A stretch of DNA of 61,304 bases from Pseudohongiella sp. (GTDB taxonomy: Bacteria > Pseudomonadota > Gammaproteobacteria > Pseudomonadales > Pseudohongiellaceae). Position numbers and translations under genes: made by a program. Under the pieces are notes generated by a model. The model made no database searches, was not told where the DNA came from, and worked only from the letters and a program-made list of their open reading frames with translations. The stretch covers positions 1 through 61,304 of the forward strand of contig JABMOK010000122.1 of NCBI GenBank assembly GCA_013204155.1, given 5' to 3'. Below are positions 1 through 9,221 of the stretch, piece after piece (the first letter of the stretch is position 1; each line of letters starts with the position of its first letter).

Positions 1-1
1 C

Positions 2-55
2 GACGGCCGACTACTGCTACTGGATGAGCTGGAAGCAGACGGTATCGACGGCTGA
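2..55 (+). pseudogene. 3' end of a 15-residue-repeat protein, followed by in-frame decayed repeats
   Basis: The frame starting at base 2 reads DGRLLLLDELEADGIDG and stops at TGA 53-55. The gene begins outside the window. The same frame continues past the stop with two further copies of LLLLDELEADGIDG, interrupted by TGA at 98-100 and ending at TGA 173-175 after ILEDELWLLD. In the first unit the corresponding codon is CGA (Arg), so each stop is one C-to-T change away from the repeat consensus. The protein family is not recognised. The acidic, leucine-rich units suggest a low-complexity repeat protein that once ended near 175. Confidence 0.4.
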
Positions 56-142
56 CTACTGCTACTGGATGAGCTGGAAGCAGACGGTATCGACGGCTGA
101 CTGCTGCTACTGGATGAACTGGAAGCAGACGGTATCGACGGC
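11..142. repeat. 45-bp tandem repeat, about three copies
   Basis: A 45-bp unit is repeated from the window edge to about 142, with only a few substitutions. The period is 15 codons, so the coding frame is kept between copies. The array probably continues to the left of the window. Confidence 0.85.
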
Positions 143-175
143 ATACTGGAGGATGAACTCTGGCTACTCGACTGA

Positions 176-485
176 CAAGCCAGAAGACCCAAACCAATAC
201 CCCCGAGCAAAACCAACCTGGGTAGTGAGCGAGATGTCTTTGTACTGATTATCATAGTGTGTTCCCGGCCTTTCACATTCGATCAAATTTGACTAATTTT
301 CTGCCAGTTCGAGATTTTTTATGAATTTTTGCCGGCTTTTTGCGCAACTCGTTTATATTCACTGTGTAATCCGGATCCAGCTATTAGCAACTCTGTGATC
401 ATTGCCTGGCCCTCCTTAACAGCCGCTTAACAATCAAGAAAATATCCGACAAGCGCCCTTGAATGCTACCTCTTAAGCAGCAAAA
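176..485. other. Intergenic stretch with no recognised element
   Basis: About 310 bases lie between the decayed repeat gene and the 3' end of the minus-strand TPR gene. The stretch is AT-rich. I see no convincing ORF, hairpin terminator or repeat in it. Confidence 0.5.
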
Positions 486-1889
486 TTAGTACCAATACCG
501 ATATCTGAAATACGCCCCGTTTGACCTCTGCGGCTCTCCGTCCACAATCAAGGGTCGGAAAAACGAATTACGAACATTGGTACGTAAGCTGTTGTGATGG
601 CTGGAATTCTCTTCCGTTTGCTCTGAAACTATCTTGGCGTTACGAACTAAACCGTTTTCGGTAACATCAAACATCACGTCTGCGAAGTCATAATTTATAG
701 CATCCGACTGGCTGTCTGCCTGATAATCAGCCGCCGGATTACTGATAGATTCAGCGAAGGTAGGCAGCGGCACAACCTCGCCAAACAAACGCTGTAGCAG
801 CTCCTCACTGTTTTCCTGTAACAGTAAGACCTGCCACGCCGCCTGATAATAATCGTTGGCCTGACTGCGTCTGCCAAACATCAGATACCAATCGGCTAAA
901 TTAGTCACCGCCTCGGCAAACTCGTAAGGAGCATCGCCTTTCTCGCGATAATACTCCACGATGTCCTGCAGTGCCCGCTCGCCCGTTTGATACCCGGGAG
1001 GCAGCACGGGGCGGTGCTCATTTAATTTGTCCATTAGCATAGCCTGACTGCTTCTGTACTCCGGTCGCTCAGTCTCCAGCAACAAATCCTGGTTTCTGGA
1101 AAGCAAATAAGATGAATTCGCGATATTTCTGAGGTAGCTGACAAAGCGCTCATCATTCTTGCCAAAATGCACGCCAACCATTCGCGCCGCAGCAACAAAC
1201 AGGATCTGGGCTTCTCGTAGCCTCATCCCCAACATCTCTCCATAGCCAATATTGAATGCCTGTATGTTCCAGGTGGCGAGCTTATCGAGCACTGGAATCA
1301 GGCGCGGGTCGTTGCGGCCAAAGGCTTTTTGCTGAACATAGAACAGGTAATTATTGTAGACATCCGCCTGCTCCCAATTCCCCATGACCAGATGGCTTTG
1401 AATAAGTTGCTCTATCGCCGGTATCTGTTCAAGTGTATGCAAGCCTGAGTTAATTCGATTGATGTGAATAGCGCGGTCGAGGGTTTCAACTGCCTGCTCA
1501 TGATTCCCCTGTTGTTGTTGCAGCGCGCCCAGCGCTGCCAGTTCCTCCGACAGACTTCTGTCCCAGGCCCCTCCCACAGACTCAATATCTGCAACCAGGG
1601 AGTCATACTGACTTATGCTTTCGGCACGGCTTATATAGTCCGGGTCATCTTCTGACGCCGGTTTTACCAGCACTTCCAATAGAATGGGGTCGAGTTCCGA
1701 CTGAATCGCAATTGGGGCCTCGATATACAACAAACGCGACCGATCGACGGCTGGCGGCACTTCTTCCGCTGGCTCTTGAGCCAACACGGCTTCACTTGCC
1801 AGCCGTATTAACAGAGCGGCGAGTATGATGCTGAAACTTGGCAATCTTAGGGCCATATTTTTGTCAATCTCATTTTGCTCAGACCGCAA
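486..1889 (-). CDS. Secreted TPR protein with C-terminal TonB-like domain
   Basis: The protein has up to 467 residues. ATG at 1856 (MALRLPSF...) is a better start than 1889, because it puts a signal peptide at the N-terminus with likely cleavage after SEAVLA. The middle is helical and TPR-like (for example GNHEQAVETLDRAIHINR near residue 130 and RRSQANDYYQAAWQ near 340). The last 80 or so residues (VMFDVTENGLVRNAKIV ... SFFRPLIVDGEPQ) resemble the TonB C-terminal fold found in periplasmic 'energy transducer' proteins, but there is no N-terminal anchor-plus-proline region of true TonB. Its role is probably periplasmic protein-protein contact. No operon partner is visible. Confidence 0.7.
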   Translation of the reverse strand: MRSEQNEIDKNMALRLPSFSIILAALLIRLASEAVLAQEPAEEVPPAVDRSRLLYIEAPIAIQSELDPILLEVLVKPASEDDPDYISRAESISQYDSLVADIESVGGAWDRSLSEELAALGALQQQQGNHEQAVETLDRAIHINRINSGLHTLEQIPAIEQLIQSHLVMGNWEQADVYNNYLFYVQQKAFGRNDPRLIPVLDKLATWNIQAFNIGYGEMLGMRLREAQILFVAAARMVGVHFGKNDERFVSYLRNIANSSYLLSRNQDLLLETERPEYRSSQAMLMDKLNEHRPVLPPGYQTGERALQDIVEYYREKGDAPYEFAEAVTNLADWYLMFGRRSQANDYYQAAWQVLLLQENSEELLQRLFGEVVPLPTFAESISNPAADYQADSQSDAINYDFADVMFDVTENGLVRNAKIVSEQTEENSSHHNSLRTNVRNSFFRPLIVDGEPQRSNGAYFRYRYWY

Positions 1890-2077
1890 TTGGTCTCAAC
1901 AGGGGGTCTCGACATTAATTCGCCAACGGCGGCATTCAGTTATAACACCGGTGAATTTAGCATGTAAATAATTCCGGATTTTTATTCAGCGAGCCGGATA
2001 AAGACTCTTACGCTATTCAAGCCATAAGCCGTCGCGCTTTTACCCTTTGAATAGCAAAGAAAAGGTCAGCCGGGCCG

Positions 2078-4078
2078 TTAGAACGGCTTTTCCAGCAACA
2101 AATTCCCCAGACGATCTACTTCCACGCTCCAGGGGGATTCGACAAAAGTCGTCGCGGAGTATTCTGTAATAATGGCAGGGCCGCTGACTCTCTGACCGAC
2201 TTCCATTCCCGCTCGGGCGACTATTACCGCCTCCCTCTCATAACCATAGACCTTGCTGTAGCGAATATTAGTGCAACCCGCTAAAGGCCCTGTTACTGGC
2301 AAATTGAAACGCTTATTGGGCACTGACACATTGACTCGCAGGTTGACCAGCTCCGTTCCCGTATTATGGGAATATCCATAGCGTTTGCTGTGGAGCTGCC
2401 GGAACGCCGTTAATGCTTGGTCCATAGAATCCCAGGCAATATTCAAGCTATAGGATTGACCACAGTAGCGCAGGTCCGCACTTCTCTTTATTTGCATCGA
2501 AGAGGGCGCGAGGCCCTCCTGACTGAGCTGATCAATGCCATGCTGTTCAAGCTTGGCAAATTCCGTTAATAGCTCGGCTTCACTGATCTGGCTGCTTTCT
2601 ACCCCCAGTGTTTTGGAAAAATATCTGCCGTGATGCGCTACCACCATACCAAGCGCCGAGAGCACCCCGCCATACACAGGCACTATCGCTTTCCGCATTT
2701 GCATCGCATCGGCTAAAGCGCATACATGCAGTCCTCCGGCACCACCAAAACTGGCAAGTAGAAAATCCTCTGGATCATGCCCTCGATTCACTGAAATCAA
2801 ACGTATTGCCTTGGCCATCTGCTCATTCGCTATGCTGATAATTCCCAGCGCCGTCTGTTCTACAGAAAGATCGATCTTCTCGGCAAGTTGTTGTATAGCC
2901 TCAGTCGCCTTCTGTCGATTTAAGTGCAAACCGCCTGCCAGTGGCACGTCCGCTTGCAAGCGGCCGAGCAACAGATTCGCATCGGTGACTGTAGCTTCTA
3001 CGCCTCCTTCGTCATAGCAGGCCGGCCCGGGCTCAGCGCCAGCAGACCGCGGTCCTACCTGCAGCATGCCACCACTATCGACAAAGGCTATAGACCCTCC
3101 TCCGGCGCCAATGGTATGCATGTCCACCATTGGCACAGCCACAGGATAGCTGGCAATAAAGGCTTCGCTGGTGGTGCTGATTTCTCCATCTAACAGAGCA
3201 ACATCGGTTGAGGTCCCTCCCATATCAAAGCTGATGATCTTGCTTACACCCAATTGCTTGCCGAGATAGCCGATCGCTGTGAGCCCGCCTGCCGGACCGG
3301 ATAGTAAAAGATTTACCGCCGAATCGGCGGCCTTCTGTGCGGCTATGGTTTCTCCGCTGGACTGCATCAGCTGCAATGAATTATTGCCCAGCTTACTCTG
3401 CAGCCTTTGCAGATAACCACTGACCGCCGGCGCCAGAGATGCATTCAACCAGGTTGCAATTCCACGTTCATATTCTTTGTATTCCGGCAAAACTTGCGAA
3501 GAACGACTGACAAATACCGCCAGGCCGGCTTGCTGAATTGCCGTTTCAATGGCTCGCTCAAAGCCATCATCGAGAAAGGAAAACAATAGGTTTATCGCCA
3601 CCGCTTGCGGCTCTAAGGATTGAATTTTCGCTAACAAGCCATCGATTTCCGCGGCCGAAAGGGACTCAACAACGGAACCATCGGCGCCAATTCTGCCCCC
3701 GGTTTCAAGACAAAGCTCCGCCGCCACCGGGGGTGGCGTGGCAGGAAAGTCCAGCGCATACAGTTCGGGGCGGGTTTGACGAGCGAGCTGCAACATATCA
3801 GCGAAACCGTAATTGCTAACGAAGACTGTTCTTGCCTGCTTGCCTTCCAGCACCAGATTTGTGGCTACCGTACTGCCATGAATAATTTGCAGCGATTGAT
3901 CCCGCACTTTCGACTCCAGGCCCATCGCCGAGGTGCCCCGCAATATTGCCTGTTCCGGCGCGGCAGGCGTCGACAGTGTTTTGTGAACATCGATCCTTAC
4001 TGACTCTCCAATTTCGACAAAAATAAAATCTGTAAAGGTGCCGCCAGCATCGATGCCCAATAGCATTTGTTTGGTCAA
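2078..4078 (-). CDS. Hydantoinase/oxoprolinase A-family protein (HyuA-like)
   Basis: This 666-residue protein begins with the ATPase-like phosphate loop LGIDAGGTFTDFIF at residues 7-20. A second actin/hexokinase-fold signature, SFDMGGTSTDVALL, lies near residue 285, and GAGGGSI and SFGGAGGLH follow further on. These are hallmarks of the A subunit of ATP-dependent hydantoinases and 5-oxoprolinases, which hydrolyse cyclic amides using ATP. Length and domain order are normal for HyuA. The usual partner, HyuB, is not next to it, so it may act alone or with a subunit encoded elsewhere. The substrate cannot be told from sequence. It is cytoplasmic and divergent from mutM. Confidence 0.85.
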   Translation of the reverse strand: MTKQMLLGIDAGGTFTDFIFVEIGESVRIDVHKTLSTPAAPEQAILRGTSAMGLESKVRDQSLQIIHGSTVATNLVLEGKQARTVFVSNYGFADMLQLARQTRPELYALDFPATPPPVAAELCLETGGRIGADGSVVESLSAAEIDGLLAKIQSLEPQAVAINLLFSFLDDGFERAIETAIQQAGLAVFVSRSSQVLPEYKEYERGIATWLNASLAPAVSGYLQRLQSKLGNNSLQLMQSSGETIAAQKAADSAVNLLLSGPAGGLTAIGYLGKQLGVSKIISFDMGGTSTDVALLDGEISTTSEAFIASYPVAVPMVDMHTIGAGGGSIAFVDSGGMLQVGPRSAGAEPGPACYDEGGVEATVTDANLLLGRLQADVPLAGGLHLNRQKATEAIQQLAEKIDLSVEQTALGIISIANEQMAKAIRLISVNRGHDPEDFLLASFGGAGGLHVCALADAMQMRKAIVPVYGGVLSALGMVVAHHGRYFSKTLGVESSQISEAELLTEFAKLEQHGIDQLSQEGLAPSSMQIKRSADLRYCGQSYSLNIAWDSMDQALTAFRQLHSKRYGYSHNTGTELVNLRVNVSVPNKRFNLPVTGPLAGCTNIRYSKVYGYEREAVIVARAGMEVGQRVSGPAIITEYSATTFVESPWSVEVDRLGNLLLEKPF

Positions 4079-4167
4079 GTTTTAGCCACCGCTTTCATTC
4101 AATAGTGGGAAAGATTATAAAGCAGTATAACCGTACAGCTAATCACATAAGTTAGGCAGGAGAAACT

Positions 4168-4983
4168 TTGCCAGAATTACCCGAGGTTGAAACCACTAAA
4201 CGCGGAATTTCACCCCATGTAAAAAACCAGCGGGTAAGCAAGGTGATTCTCAGACGGAAAAATTTGCGCTGGCCTATCACTCCCGCTCTCAGCGAAGATT
4301 TACCCGGCCAGGTGATTGATTCAGTCGCCAGGCGCGGCAAGTACCTGCTGCTCGCCACCGGTAAAGGCACCTTGTTGATTCATCTCGGTATGTCGGGCAG
4401 TTTGCGTATCGTCGATGCAAAGCAAGCGGCCGGCAAACATGATCATGTCGATATCCTGTTTGGCAACCAGCGAATCCTCAGGTATACAGACCCTCGCCGC
4501 TTTGGTTGTATGCTCTGGCACAAAGCTGACATTAGCCAGCACCCCCTGCTAATCTCGCTTGGGCCAGAACCCCTCGATAGCGAATTCGATGCCAACTATC
4601 TGTTCAGCAAAAGCAGAGGGAAGTCGGCCACAATCAAGACCTTTATTATGGACAGCAAAATAGTTGTCGGCGTGGGCAATATTTATGCAAATGAATCGCT
4701 GTTTATGGCCGGCATTAATCCAAAACGCCGCGCCGGGAAAATAGCATTGGCACGCTATGTCAAATTAGTTGACTGTATAAAGCAGGTATTACAAAAAGCG
4801 ATCGATGTGGGAGGGACTACGCTGCGTGACTTTACCGATAGCAATGGCGAACCGGGCTACTTCTCACAGTCCCTGCAGGTTTATGGGCGCAAGGGCCTGG
4901 CCTGTGTTGCATGTCAGACGATCTTGAAAGAAATTCGCCTGGGGCAGAGAAGTACGGTGTACTGCCCAAGATGTCAGAGATAG
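4168..4983 (+). CDS. mutM: Formamidopyrimidine-DNA glycosylase MutM/Fpg
   Basis: The enzyme removes oxidised purines such as 8-oxoguanine and cuts the DNA backbone by beta,delta-elimination. The N-terminus after Met is PELPEVETTKRG, which supplies the catalytic Pro1 and Glu2. A conserved lysine lies in RRGKYLLLA near residue 57. The C-terminal zinc finger has Cys at 246, 249, 266 and 269. The length of 271 is standard. The start is TTG at 4168; it is fixed by the invariant PELPE and by the GGCAGGAG ribosome site just upstream. It stands opposite coaD, an arrangement frequent in gammaproteobacteria. Confidence 0.95.
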   Translation: MPELPEVETTKRGISPHVKNQRVSKVILRRKNLRWPITPALSEDLPGQVIDSVARRGKYLLLATGKGTLLIHLGMSGSLRIVDAKQAAGKHDHVDILFGNQRILRYTDPRRFGCMLWHKADISQHPLLISLGPEPLDSEFDANYLFSKSRGKSATIKTFIMDSKIVVGVGNIYANESLFMAGINPKRRAGKIALARYVKLVDCIKQVLQKAIDVGGTTLRDFTDSNGEPGYFSQSLQVYGRKGLACVACQTILKEIRLGQRSTVYCPRCQR

Positions 4984-5077
4984 AAGCAGGCAGGTGTTTG
5001 TAACAGCTAAGAGCAACAGAGAAGCTGACAACCGGCATAGTCAGGTACGCACCTGGATTAAGGTCTTCCCGCTGCAA

Positions 5078-5551
5078 TCAGGGCCTTGACATCGCCTTTA
5101 CAACAACCGGATGCACAAACTTGGATATGTCACCGCCATAGGAGGCGATCTCGCGCACCAGTGTCGATGAGATATAGGACAAATGTTCAGCCGGCGCGAG
5201 GAACACCGTTTCGATACTGGGATCTAATACTCGATTCATTCCAACCAGCTGAAATTCATATTCAAAATCAGCCACCGTGCGTAAGCCGCGCAAAATAATC
5301 CGCGCATTACACTCTTTAACAAACTGCGTTAACAAACTATCGAATGCGCGAACTTCTACATTATCGAGACCGGCCAACACCTGCTGCGCCAATTCCACTC
5401 GCTGCTGGGTCGGCAAAGCATTGCCTTTTTGTTGGTTACTGCCAACCACCGCAACGATTATCTTGTCAAACAAGCCGGCCGCACGTTCAACCAAATCCGT
5501 ATGACCATTGGTGATGGGGTTGAATGTTCCTGGATATACAGCGATTCTCAT
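5078..5551 (-). CDS. coaD: Phosphopantetheine adenylyltransferase
   Basis: CoaD transfers AMP to 4'-phosphopantetheine, the penultimate step of CoA synthesis, in the cytoplasm. The chosen ATG at 5551 gives 157 residues beginning [17 protein letters not shown], which contains the nucleotidyl-transferase TxGH motif (TNGH). The longer frame back to 5608 adds a tail not found in the family. Further conserved segments are [14 protein letters not shown] and the C-terminal [17 protein letters not shown] short GAG ribosome site precedes the ATG. It is the last gene of a minus-strand run rsmD - yheT-like - coaD, and RsmD/CoaD proximity is common in bacteria. Confidence 0.95.
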   Translation of the reverse strand: MRIAVYPGTFNPITNGHTDLVERAAGLFDKIIVAVVGSNQQKGNALPTQQRVELAQQVLAGLDNVEVRAFDSLLTQFVKECNARIILRGLRTVADFEYEFQLVGMNRVLDPSIETVFLAPAEHLSYISSTLVREIASYGGDISKFVHPVVVKAMSRP

Positions 5552-5608
5552 ATTATTCTCGCGCTTGAGGGATGTCTGCATTCTAGCGAATTGCCTTTCC
5601 TTGCTCAA

Positions 5609-6619
5609 TCACGCTTGAATGAAAGTTAGAATTGTTTGTTCCAGCCAATTTCCACTATTTCCGGATATAAACCCCACATGACCGCCTTTCTGAGTGAGTT
5701 GTAGCTTTACCTGCGGAGCCAGCATTTTCGAATCTGGAATCGAATTGCCCGGAATCAACGGATCATTGAGGCTTTGGATCAGCAAAGTTTCACTGCCAAT
5801 TGCATCGAGAAAGCCCAGGCTGCTGCACTTGCGGTAATAATCTTCAGCGCCAGTAAAGCCGTGCAGTGGTGCCGTTATCTTATCGTCAAATTCCCAAATT
5901 GTGGCTATATTTTGCGCGGCCCCCAAGTCCTTAATCTGCTGCGCCTGCTCCGCTTTGTCAGTGGCTTCGAAATGCTTCTGTTTTGCATTGAAATCAGACA
6001 GCAGACGCCGCACAAAATAGCTTCCATAAAATCGGCTGGCCCCTTTCAGCATTGCCTTCGAACAATTTTCAAGAGAGAAAGGAGTAGATACTGCTACCGC
6101 TTTTTTTATTCTTGGGTGAGCCTGAATCTCTCCTAACCATTTTAACAACACATTGGCGCCGAGGGAGTATCCAACAAAAACGTAATTGTGTTCAGGATAT
6201 TGCTCGAGTATTTTGCCAAATACTTCTTCCACATCCTCTGACACCCCGGAATGATATGCCCGGGCCAGTCGATTGAACTCTCCACTGCAACCGCGAAAAT
6301 TCATCGCCAGCGAAGCAATGCCATTGGCATTGAGCAGCGACTGAAGCGCAACTATATAGGGAGAACTGGAACATCCACACAAGCCATGCAGAATGAAAAC
6401 AATGGTCTTGTCCGGCGAGTGTTCGATTTCTGCGGCGCTAGCCCAATCCACATCAATAAAGTCGCCGTCCTTAAGCTCAATTCTTTGCCGTCGTTGACTA
6501 ATTGTTGCGGGCGGAGAAAATTTACGCCAGAGGGTTTGGCTATGCCCGTCGGGCAGCCACCAGGCGGGTACAAACTTTTTAGTCAAGGTGCCAGTTGTCA
6601 TATTAAATAAATTGCTCAA
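5609..6619 (-). CDS. YheT-family alpha/beta hydrolase
   Basis: The protein opens with FVPAWWLPDGHSQTLWRKF, the signature of the YheT group of alpha/beta hydrolases. The nucleophile elbow is GYSLGANV (Ser in GxSxG) after HGLCGCSSS, and the terminal GGHVGFISG supplies the catalytic His. It is a cytoplasmic putative esterase of unknown substrate. Two starts are possible: TTG at 6619, whose TTGA overlaps the rsmD stop and would couple translation, and ATG at 6601 six residues later. Neither has a strong ribosome site. It sits between rsmD and coaD on the same strand. Confidence 0.85.
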   Translation of the reverse strand: MSNLFNMTTGTLTKKFVPAWWLPDGHSQTLWRKFSPPATISQRRQRIELKDGDFIDVDWASAAEIEHSPDKTIVFILHGLCGCSSSPYIVALQSLLNANGIASLAMNFRGCSGEFNRLARAYHSGVSEDVEEVFGKILEQYPEHNYVFVGYSLGANVLLKWLGEIQAHPRIKKAVAVSTPFSLENCSKAMLKGASRFYGSYFVRRLLSDFNAKQKHFEATDKAEQAQQIKDLGAAQNIATIWEFDDKITAPLHGFTGAEDYYRKCSSLGFLDAIGSETLLIQSLNDPLIPGNSIPDSKMLAPQVKLQLTQKGGHVGFISGNSGNWLEQTILTFIQA

Positions 6620-7221
6620 GCATTTTCATCAATGTTCTCGCGCAAGTTCTCATACAAATAATACAGAACTGACCCTGCCTTTTTACTTTTGAGTCGCTTC
6701 CAGTCTGAGGGCATCGCGCTTTCAATCAGAGCGTCTTCCGTTTCAATATAAATTTTTCCGCCCGTCTTTAGCAGGCCCGAGCTTTGTAAATGTTCACAAG
6801 CGCTATAGACAAGCTTCTCGCTAAATGGCGGATCGATAAATACCAAGCCAAATTGCGCTTTTTGATCATCCTGTTGAACAAGCCAGTGCAGGGCGTTGTC
6901 GCAGACAATTTTTGCATTAGCCACTTCTAATAGCTGAATATTTTCTGCAATTGAGCGACTCGCCCGTTGGTCTTTCTCTATAAAGACTACTCTTGCAGCG
7001 CCTCTGGAAAGCGCTTCGAATCCGATAGCTCCGCTGCCGGCGAACATATCGAGACAGGTTTCACCTGGAATTTGCTCGCGAACCCAGTTAAATAAAGTCT
7101 CTCGAATACGGTCAGCCGTGGGTCTCAGGCCAGGCACGTTGGGGAATCCTAACTTCCTGCTGCGAAAATCCCCGGCGATTATGCGCACGCTATTGCGTTT
7201 GACTGTTTGCGGTTTTTTCAT
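6616..7221 (-). CDS. rsmD: 16S rRNA (guanine-966-N2)-methyltransferase RsmD
   Basis: RsmD methylates G966 of 16S rRNA in the assembled 30S subunit using S-adenosylmethionine. Conserved parts are VRIIAGDFRSRKL near residue 12, LRPTADRIRETLFNW, the SAM-binding loop DMFAGSGAIGFEALSRGA, and the catalytic VFIDPPF. The 201-residue length is normal. It lies back to back with ftsY, the usual gammaproteobacterial arrangement, and is the first gene of the run rsmD - yheT-like - coaD. Confidence 0.95.
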   Translation of the reverse strand: MKKPQTVKRNSVRIIAGDFRSRKLGFPNVPGLRPTADRIRETLFNWVREQIPGETCLDMFAGSGAIGFEALSRGAARVVFIEKDQRASRSIAENIQLLEVANAKIVCDNALHWLVQQDDQKAQFGLVFIDPPFSEKLVYSACEHLQSSGLLKTGGKIYIETEDALIESAMPSDWKRLKSKKAGSVLYYLYENLRENIDENA

Positions 7222-7319
7222 TTCCTGAAATTTTTCTATTGCCTCTGCCAGAGCCAGCTCAAAGCTTGCCGCGATTATTCACACAAGCCTATCACTCAAT
7301 GCGCAGAATGCGACAAATA

Positions 7320-7441
7320 TTTGAATTCTTGCCCCTTTTTGAATTATTGCGCCTTTTTTGAGTTCTAGCCCCTTTTTTGAATTCTACTGCCTTTTCGAAT
7401 TCTACTGCCTTTTTGAATTCTACTGCCTTTTTGAATTCTAG
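7320..7441. repeat. Degenerate 18-19 bp tandem repeats between rsmD and ftsY
   Basis: The unit is close to GAATTCTACTGCCTTTTT. About six copies run through the rsmD-ftsY gap: the last ones are nearly identical with an 18-bp period, and the first ones are diverged with 19-20 bp. Each copy carries a GAATTC core and a T-tract. There is no spacer variation as in CRISPR and no ORF. The array sits in the promoter region of both divergent genes. Confidence 0.8.
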
Positions 7442-7525
7442 TAATAGGCGCCGTTATATAACCTGAAACAATCTAGTGTTAGCATAACGTGCCTGAATTT
7501 CCAGAATACCTGAGTATTGATCACT

Positions 7526-8533
7526 ATGTTTGGCCTCGGCAAAAAGCACAAATCACAAACTTCAACCCCGTCTGTCGACAAGGACAATAGGCCAGAAAGT
7601 CATACCAACTCCGAGGCCGGGATTTTTGCCCGACTAAAAAGCGGTCTGAGCCGGACTCGTAACAAATTGAGCGATGGAATCGGTGCGCTTGTACTTGGCG
7701 AAAAGATCATCGATGAGAGCATGCTGGACGATGTCGAAACGCAATTATTGTCTGCGGACATCGGCATTGACGCAACCGATCAGATTGTCGAAAATCTCAG
7801 ACAGCAACTCGGGCGCAAGCAACTCGCCGACCCCAAGGAATTTTTGGCGGCTTTGAAACAGCAGCTTATTCAAATCCTCGAGCCTTGTGACATTCCTCTG
7901 ACAATTAACCGGCAGTCCCAGCCCTTTGTTATTTTGATGGTAGGGGTCAACGGCGTTGGCAAAACCACCTCGATCGGAAAATTGACCAAGCAATTTCAAT
8001 CCCAGGGCTTGAAAGTGATGTTGGCTGCCGGTGATACTTTTCGTGCGGCGGCGGTAGAACAATTGCAAGTGTGGGGGGAAAGAAACGATGTCCCGGTTAT
8101 CTCTCAGGCAGCCGGAGCTGATAGCGCATCGGTAATATTCGATGCCTACCAATCCGCCAAGGCGAAGCAGATCGATGTGTTAATTGCCGACACGGCGGGT
8201 CGCTTACATACTAAAGATAATCTGATGAATGAGTTGGAGAAGATTGTTCGAGTCCTGAAAAAACAAGACCAAAGACTGCCTGACGAAATCTTGTTGGTTT
8301 TAGATGCGACAACTGGACAAAATGCGATTAGTCAGGCGGAGAGTTTTCACAAGGCAACGAGTTTGTCCGGAATCGCTTTGACTAAACTTGACGGCAGCGC
8401 AAAAGGAGGTGTTGTTTTCGCCCTTGCCAAGCGCCTTGGTCTGCCCATTCGATTCATCGGCGTCGGCGAGCAAATTGATGACCTAAGGCCGTTCAATGCA
8501 CAACAATTCGTCGACGCCCTGTTCAGTGAATAG
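7526..8533 (+). CDS. ftsY: Signal recognition particle receptor FtsY
   Basis: FtsY docks SRP-ribosome complexes at the inner membrane through a GTPase that pairs with Ffh. The start is ATG at 7526; an in-frame TTG nine bases earlier is less likely. The N-terminal acidic A domain is short (about 40 residues against about 190 in E. coli), which is common outside enterobacteria. The NG domain follows: GVNGVGKTTSIGKL (P-loop), GDTFRAAAVEQL, DTAGRLHT, TKLDGSAKGG and a final GVGEQIDDLRPF. It heads the ftsY-ftsE-ftsX block, with a 10-base gap to ftsE. Confidence 0.95.
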   Translation: MFGLGKKHKSQTSTPSVDKDNRPESHTNSEAGIFARLKSGLSRTRNKLSDGIGALVLGEKIIDESMLDDVETQLLSADIGIDATDQIVENLRQQLGRKQLADPKEFLAALKQQLIQILEPCDIPLTINRQSQPFVILMVGVNGVGKTTSIGKLTKQFQSQGLKVMLAAGDTFRAAAVEQLQVWGERNDVPVISQAAGADSASVIFDAYQSAKAKQIDVLIADTAGRLHTKDNLMNELEKIVRVLKKQDQRLPDEILLVLDATTGQNAISQAESFHKATSLSGIALTKLDGSAKGGVVFALAKRLGLPIRFIGVGEQIDDLRPFNAQQFVDALFSE

Positions 8534-8543
8534 CTAATTTCTA

Positions 8544-9221
8544 ATGATTAAGTTTGATAGCGTAAGCAAACGATACCTCGATAGACATGAAGCGCTTTCC
8601 GCTATCAGCTTTGAAATCAGCAAAGGCGAAATGGCCTTTATCAGCGGCCATTCCGGTGCCGGCAAAAGCACATTGCTGAAGCTGATTCTTGCCATCGAAA
8701 AACCGAGTACGGGTCAATTAGTAGTCAACGGGGTGAACGTCGGCCGGATTTCGAGGCGACAGATCGCCGCTCATCGCCGCCAGATTGGAACTGTCTTTCA
8801 GGACCATCAACTACTCTATGATCGTAGCGTTTTTGACAATGTCGCCCTGCCTTTGGAAATCTGTGGCTATCATCGCCAGGAAGCTGGAAGGAGGGTGCGC
8901 GCCGCTTTGGACAAGGTTGGCCTTTTAAGCAAGGAGCGCAGCTATCCTGAGGCTCTGTCGGGCGGCGAACAACAGCGCGTGGGCATCGCCCGGGCCGTTG
9001 TAAACCGACCTTGCATAATCCTGGCGGACGAACCAACAGGCAATCTGGACCCGGATTTATCCGCCGAAGTGATGCGGGTTTTTGAACAATTCAAAAGTGT
9101 GGGCGTCTGCCTGCTGGTCGCAAGCCATGATGCTTCGCTGATTCAGCGACTTAATTACCGAACCCTGATTCTCCATGAAGGCAGGCTATGCGAGGACCGC
9201 ATGCCCGGGACCAGCAGATGA
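8544..9221 (+). CDS. ftsE: Cell division ATP-binding protein FtsE
   Basis: FtsE is the ATPase of the FtsEX complex, which signals from the divisome to periplasmic amidase activators. The Walker A motif is GHSGAGKST at residues 35-43, the signature is [14 protein letters not shown], Walker B is [12 protein letters not shown], and the switch His lies in VASHD. Its length of 225 matches E. coli. The 3' end overlaps the ftsX ATG as ATGA, indicating coupled translation. Confidence 0.95.
   Translation: MIKFDSVSKRYLDRHEALSAISFEISKGEMAFISGHSGAGKSTLLKLILAIEKPSTGQLVVNGVNVGRISRRQIAAHRRQIGTVFQDHQLLYDRSVFDNVALPLEICGYHRQEAGRRVRAALDKVGLLSKERSYPEALSGGEQQRVGIARAVVNRPCIILADEPTGNLDPDLSAEVMRVFEQFKSVGVCLLVASHDASLIQRLNYRTLILHEGRLCEDRMPGTSR

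Noticed and set aside
24-248. Plus-strand ORF of 74 residues over the 45-bp repeats (MSWKQTVSTADYCYW units)
   Set aside because: It is in a different frame from the LLLLDELEADGIDG reading, which is the one that continues from the window edge and has the acidic repeat character. No ribosome site precedes the ATG.
7320-7441. Possible CRISPR array
   Set aside because: Units are adjacent with no distinct spacers and a period of only 18-19 bases.
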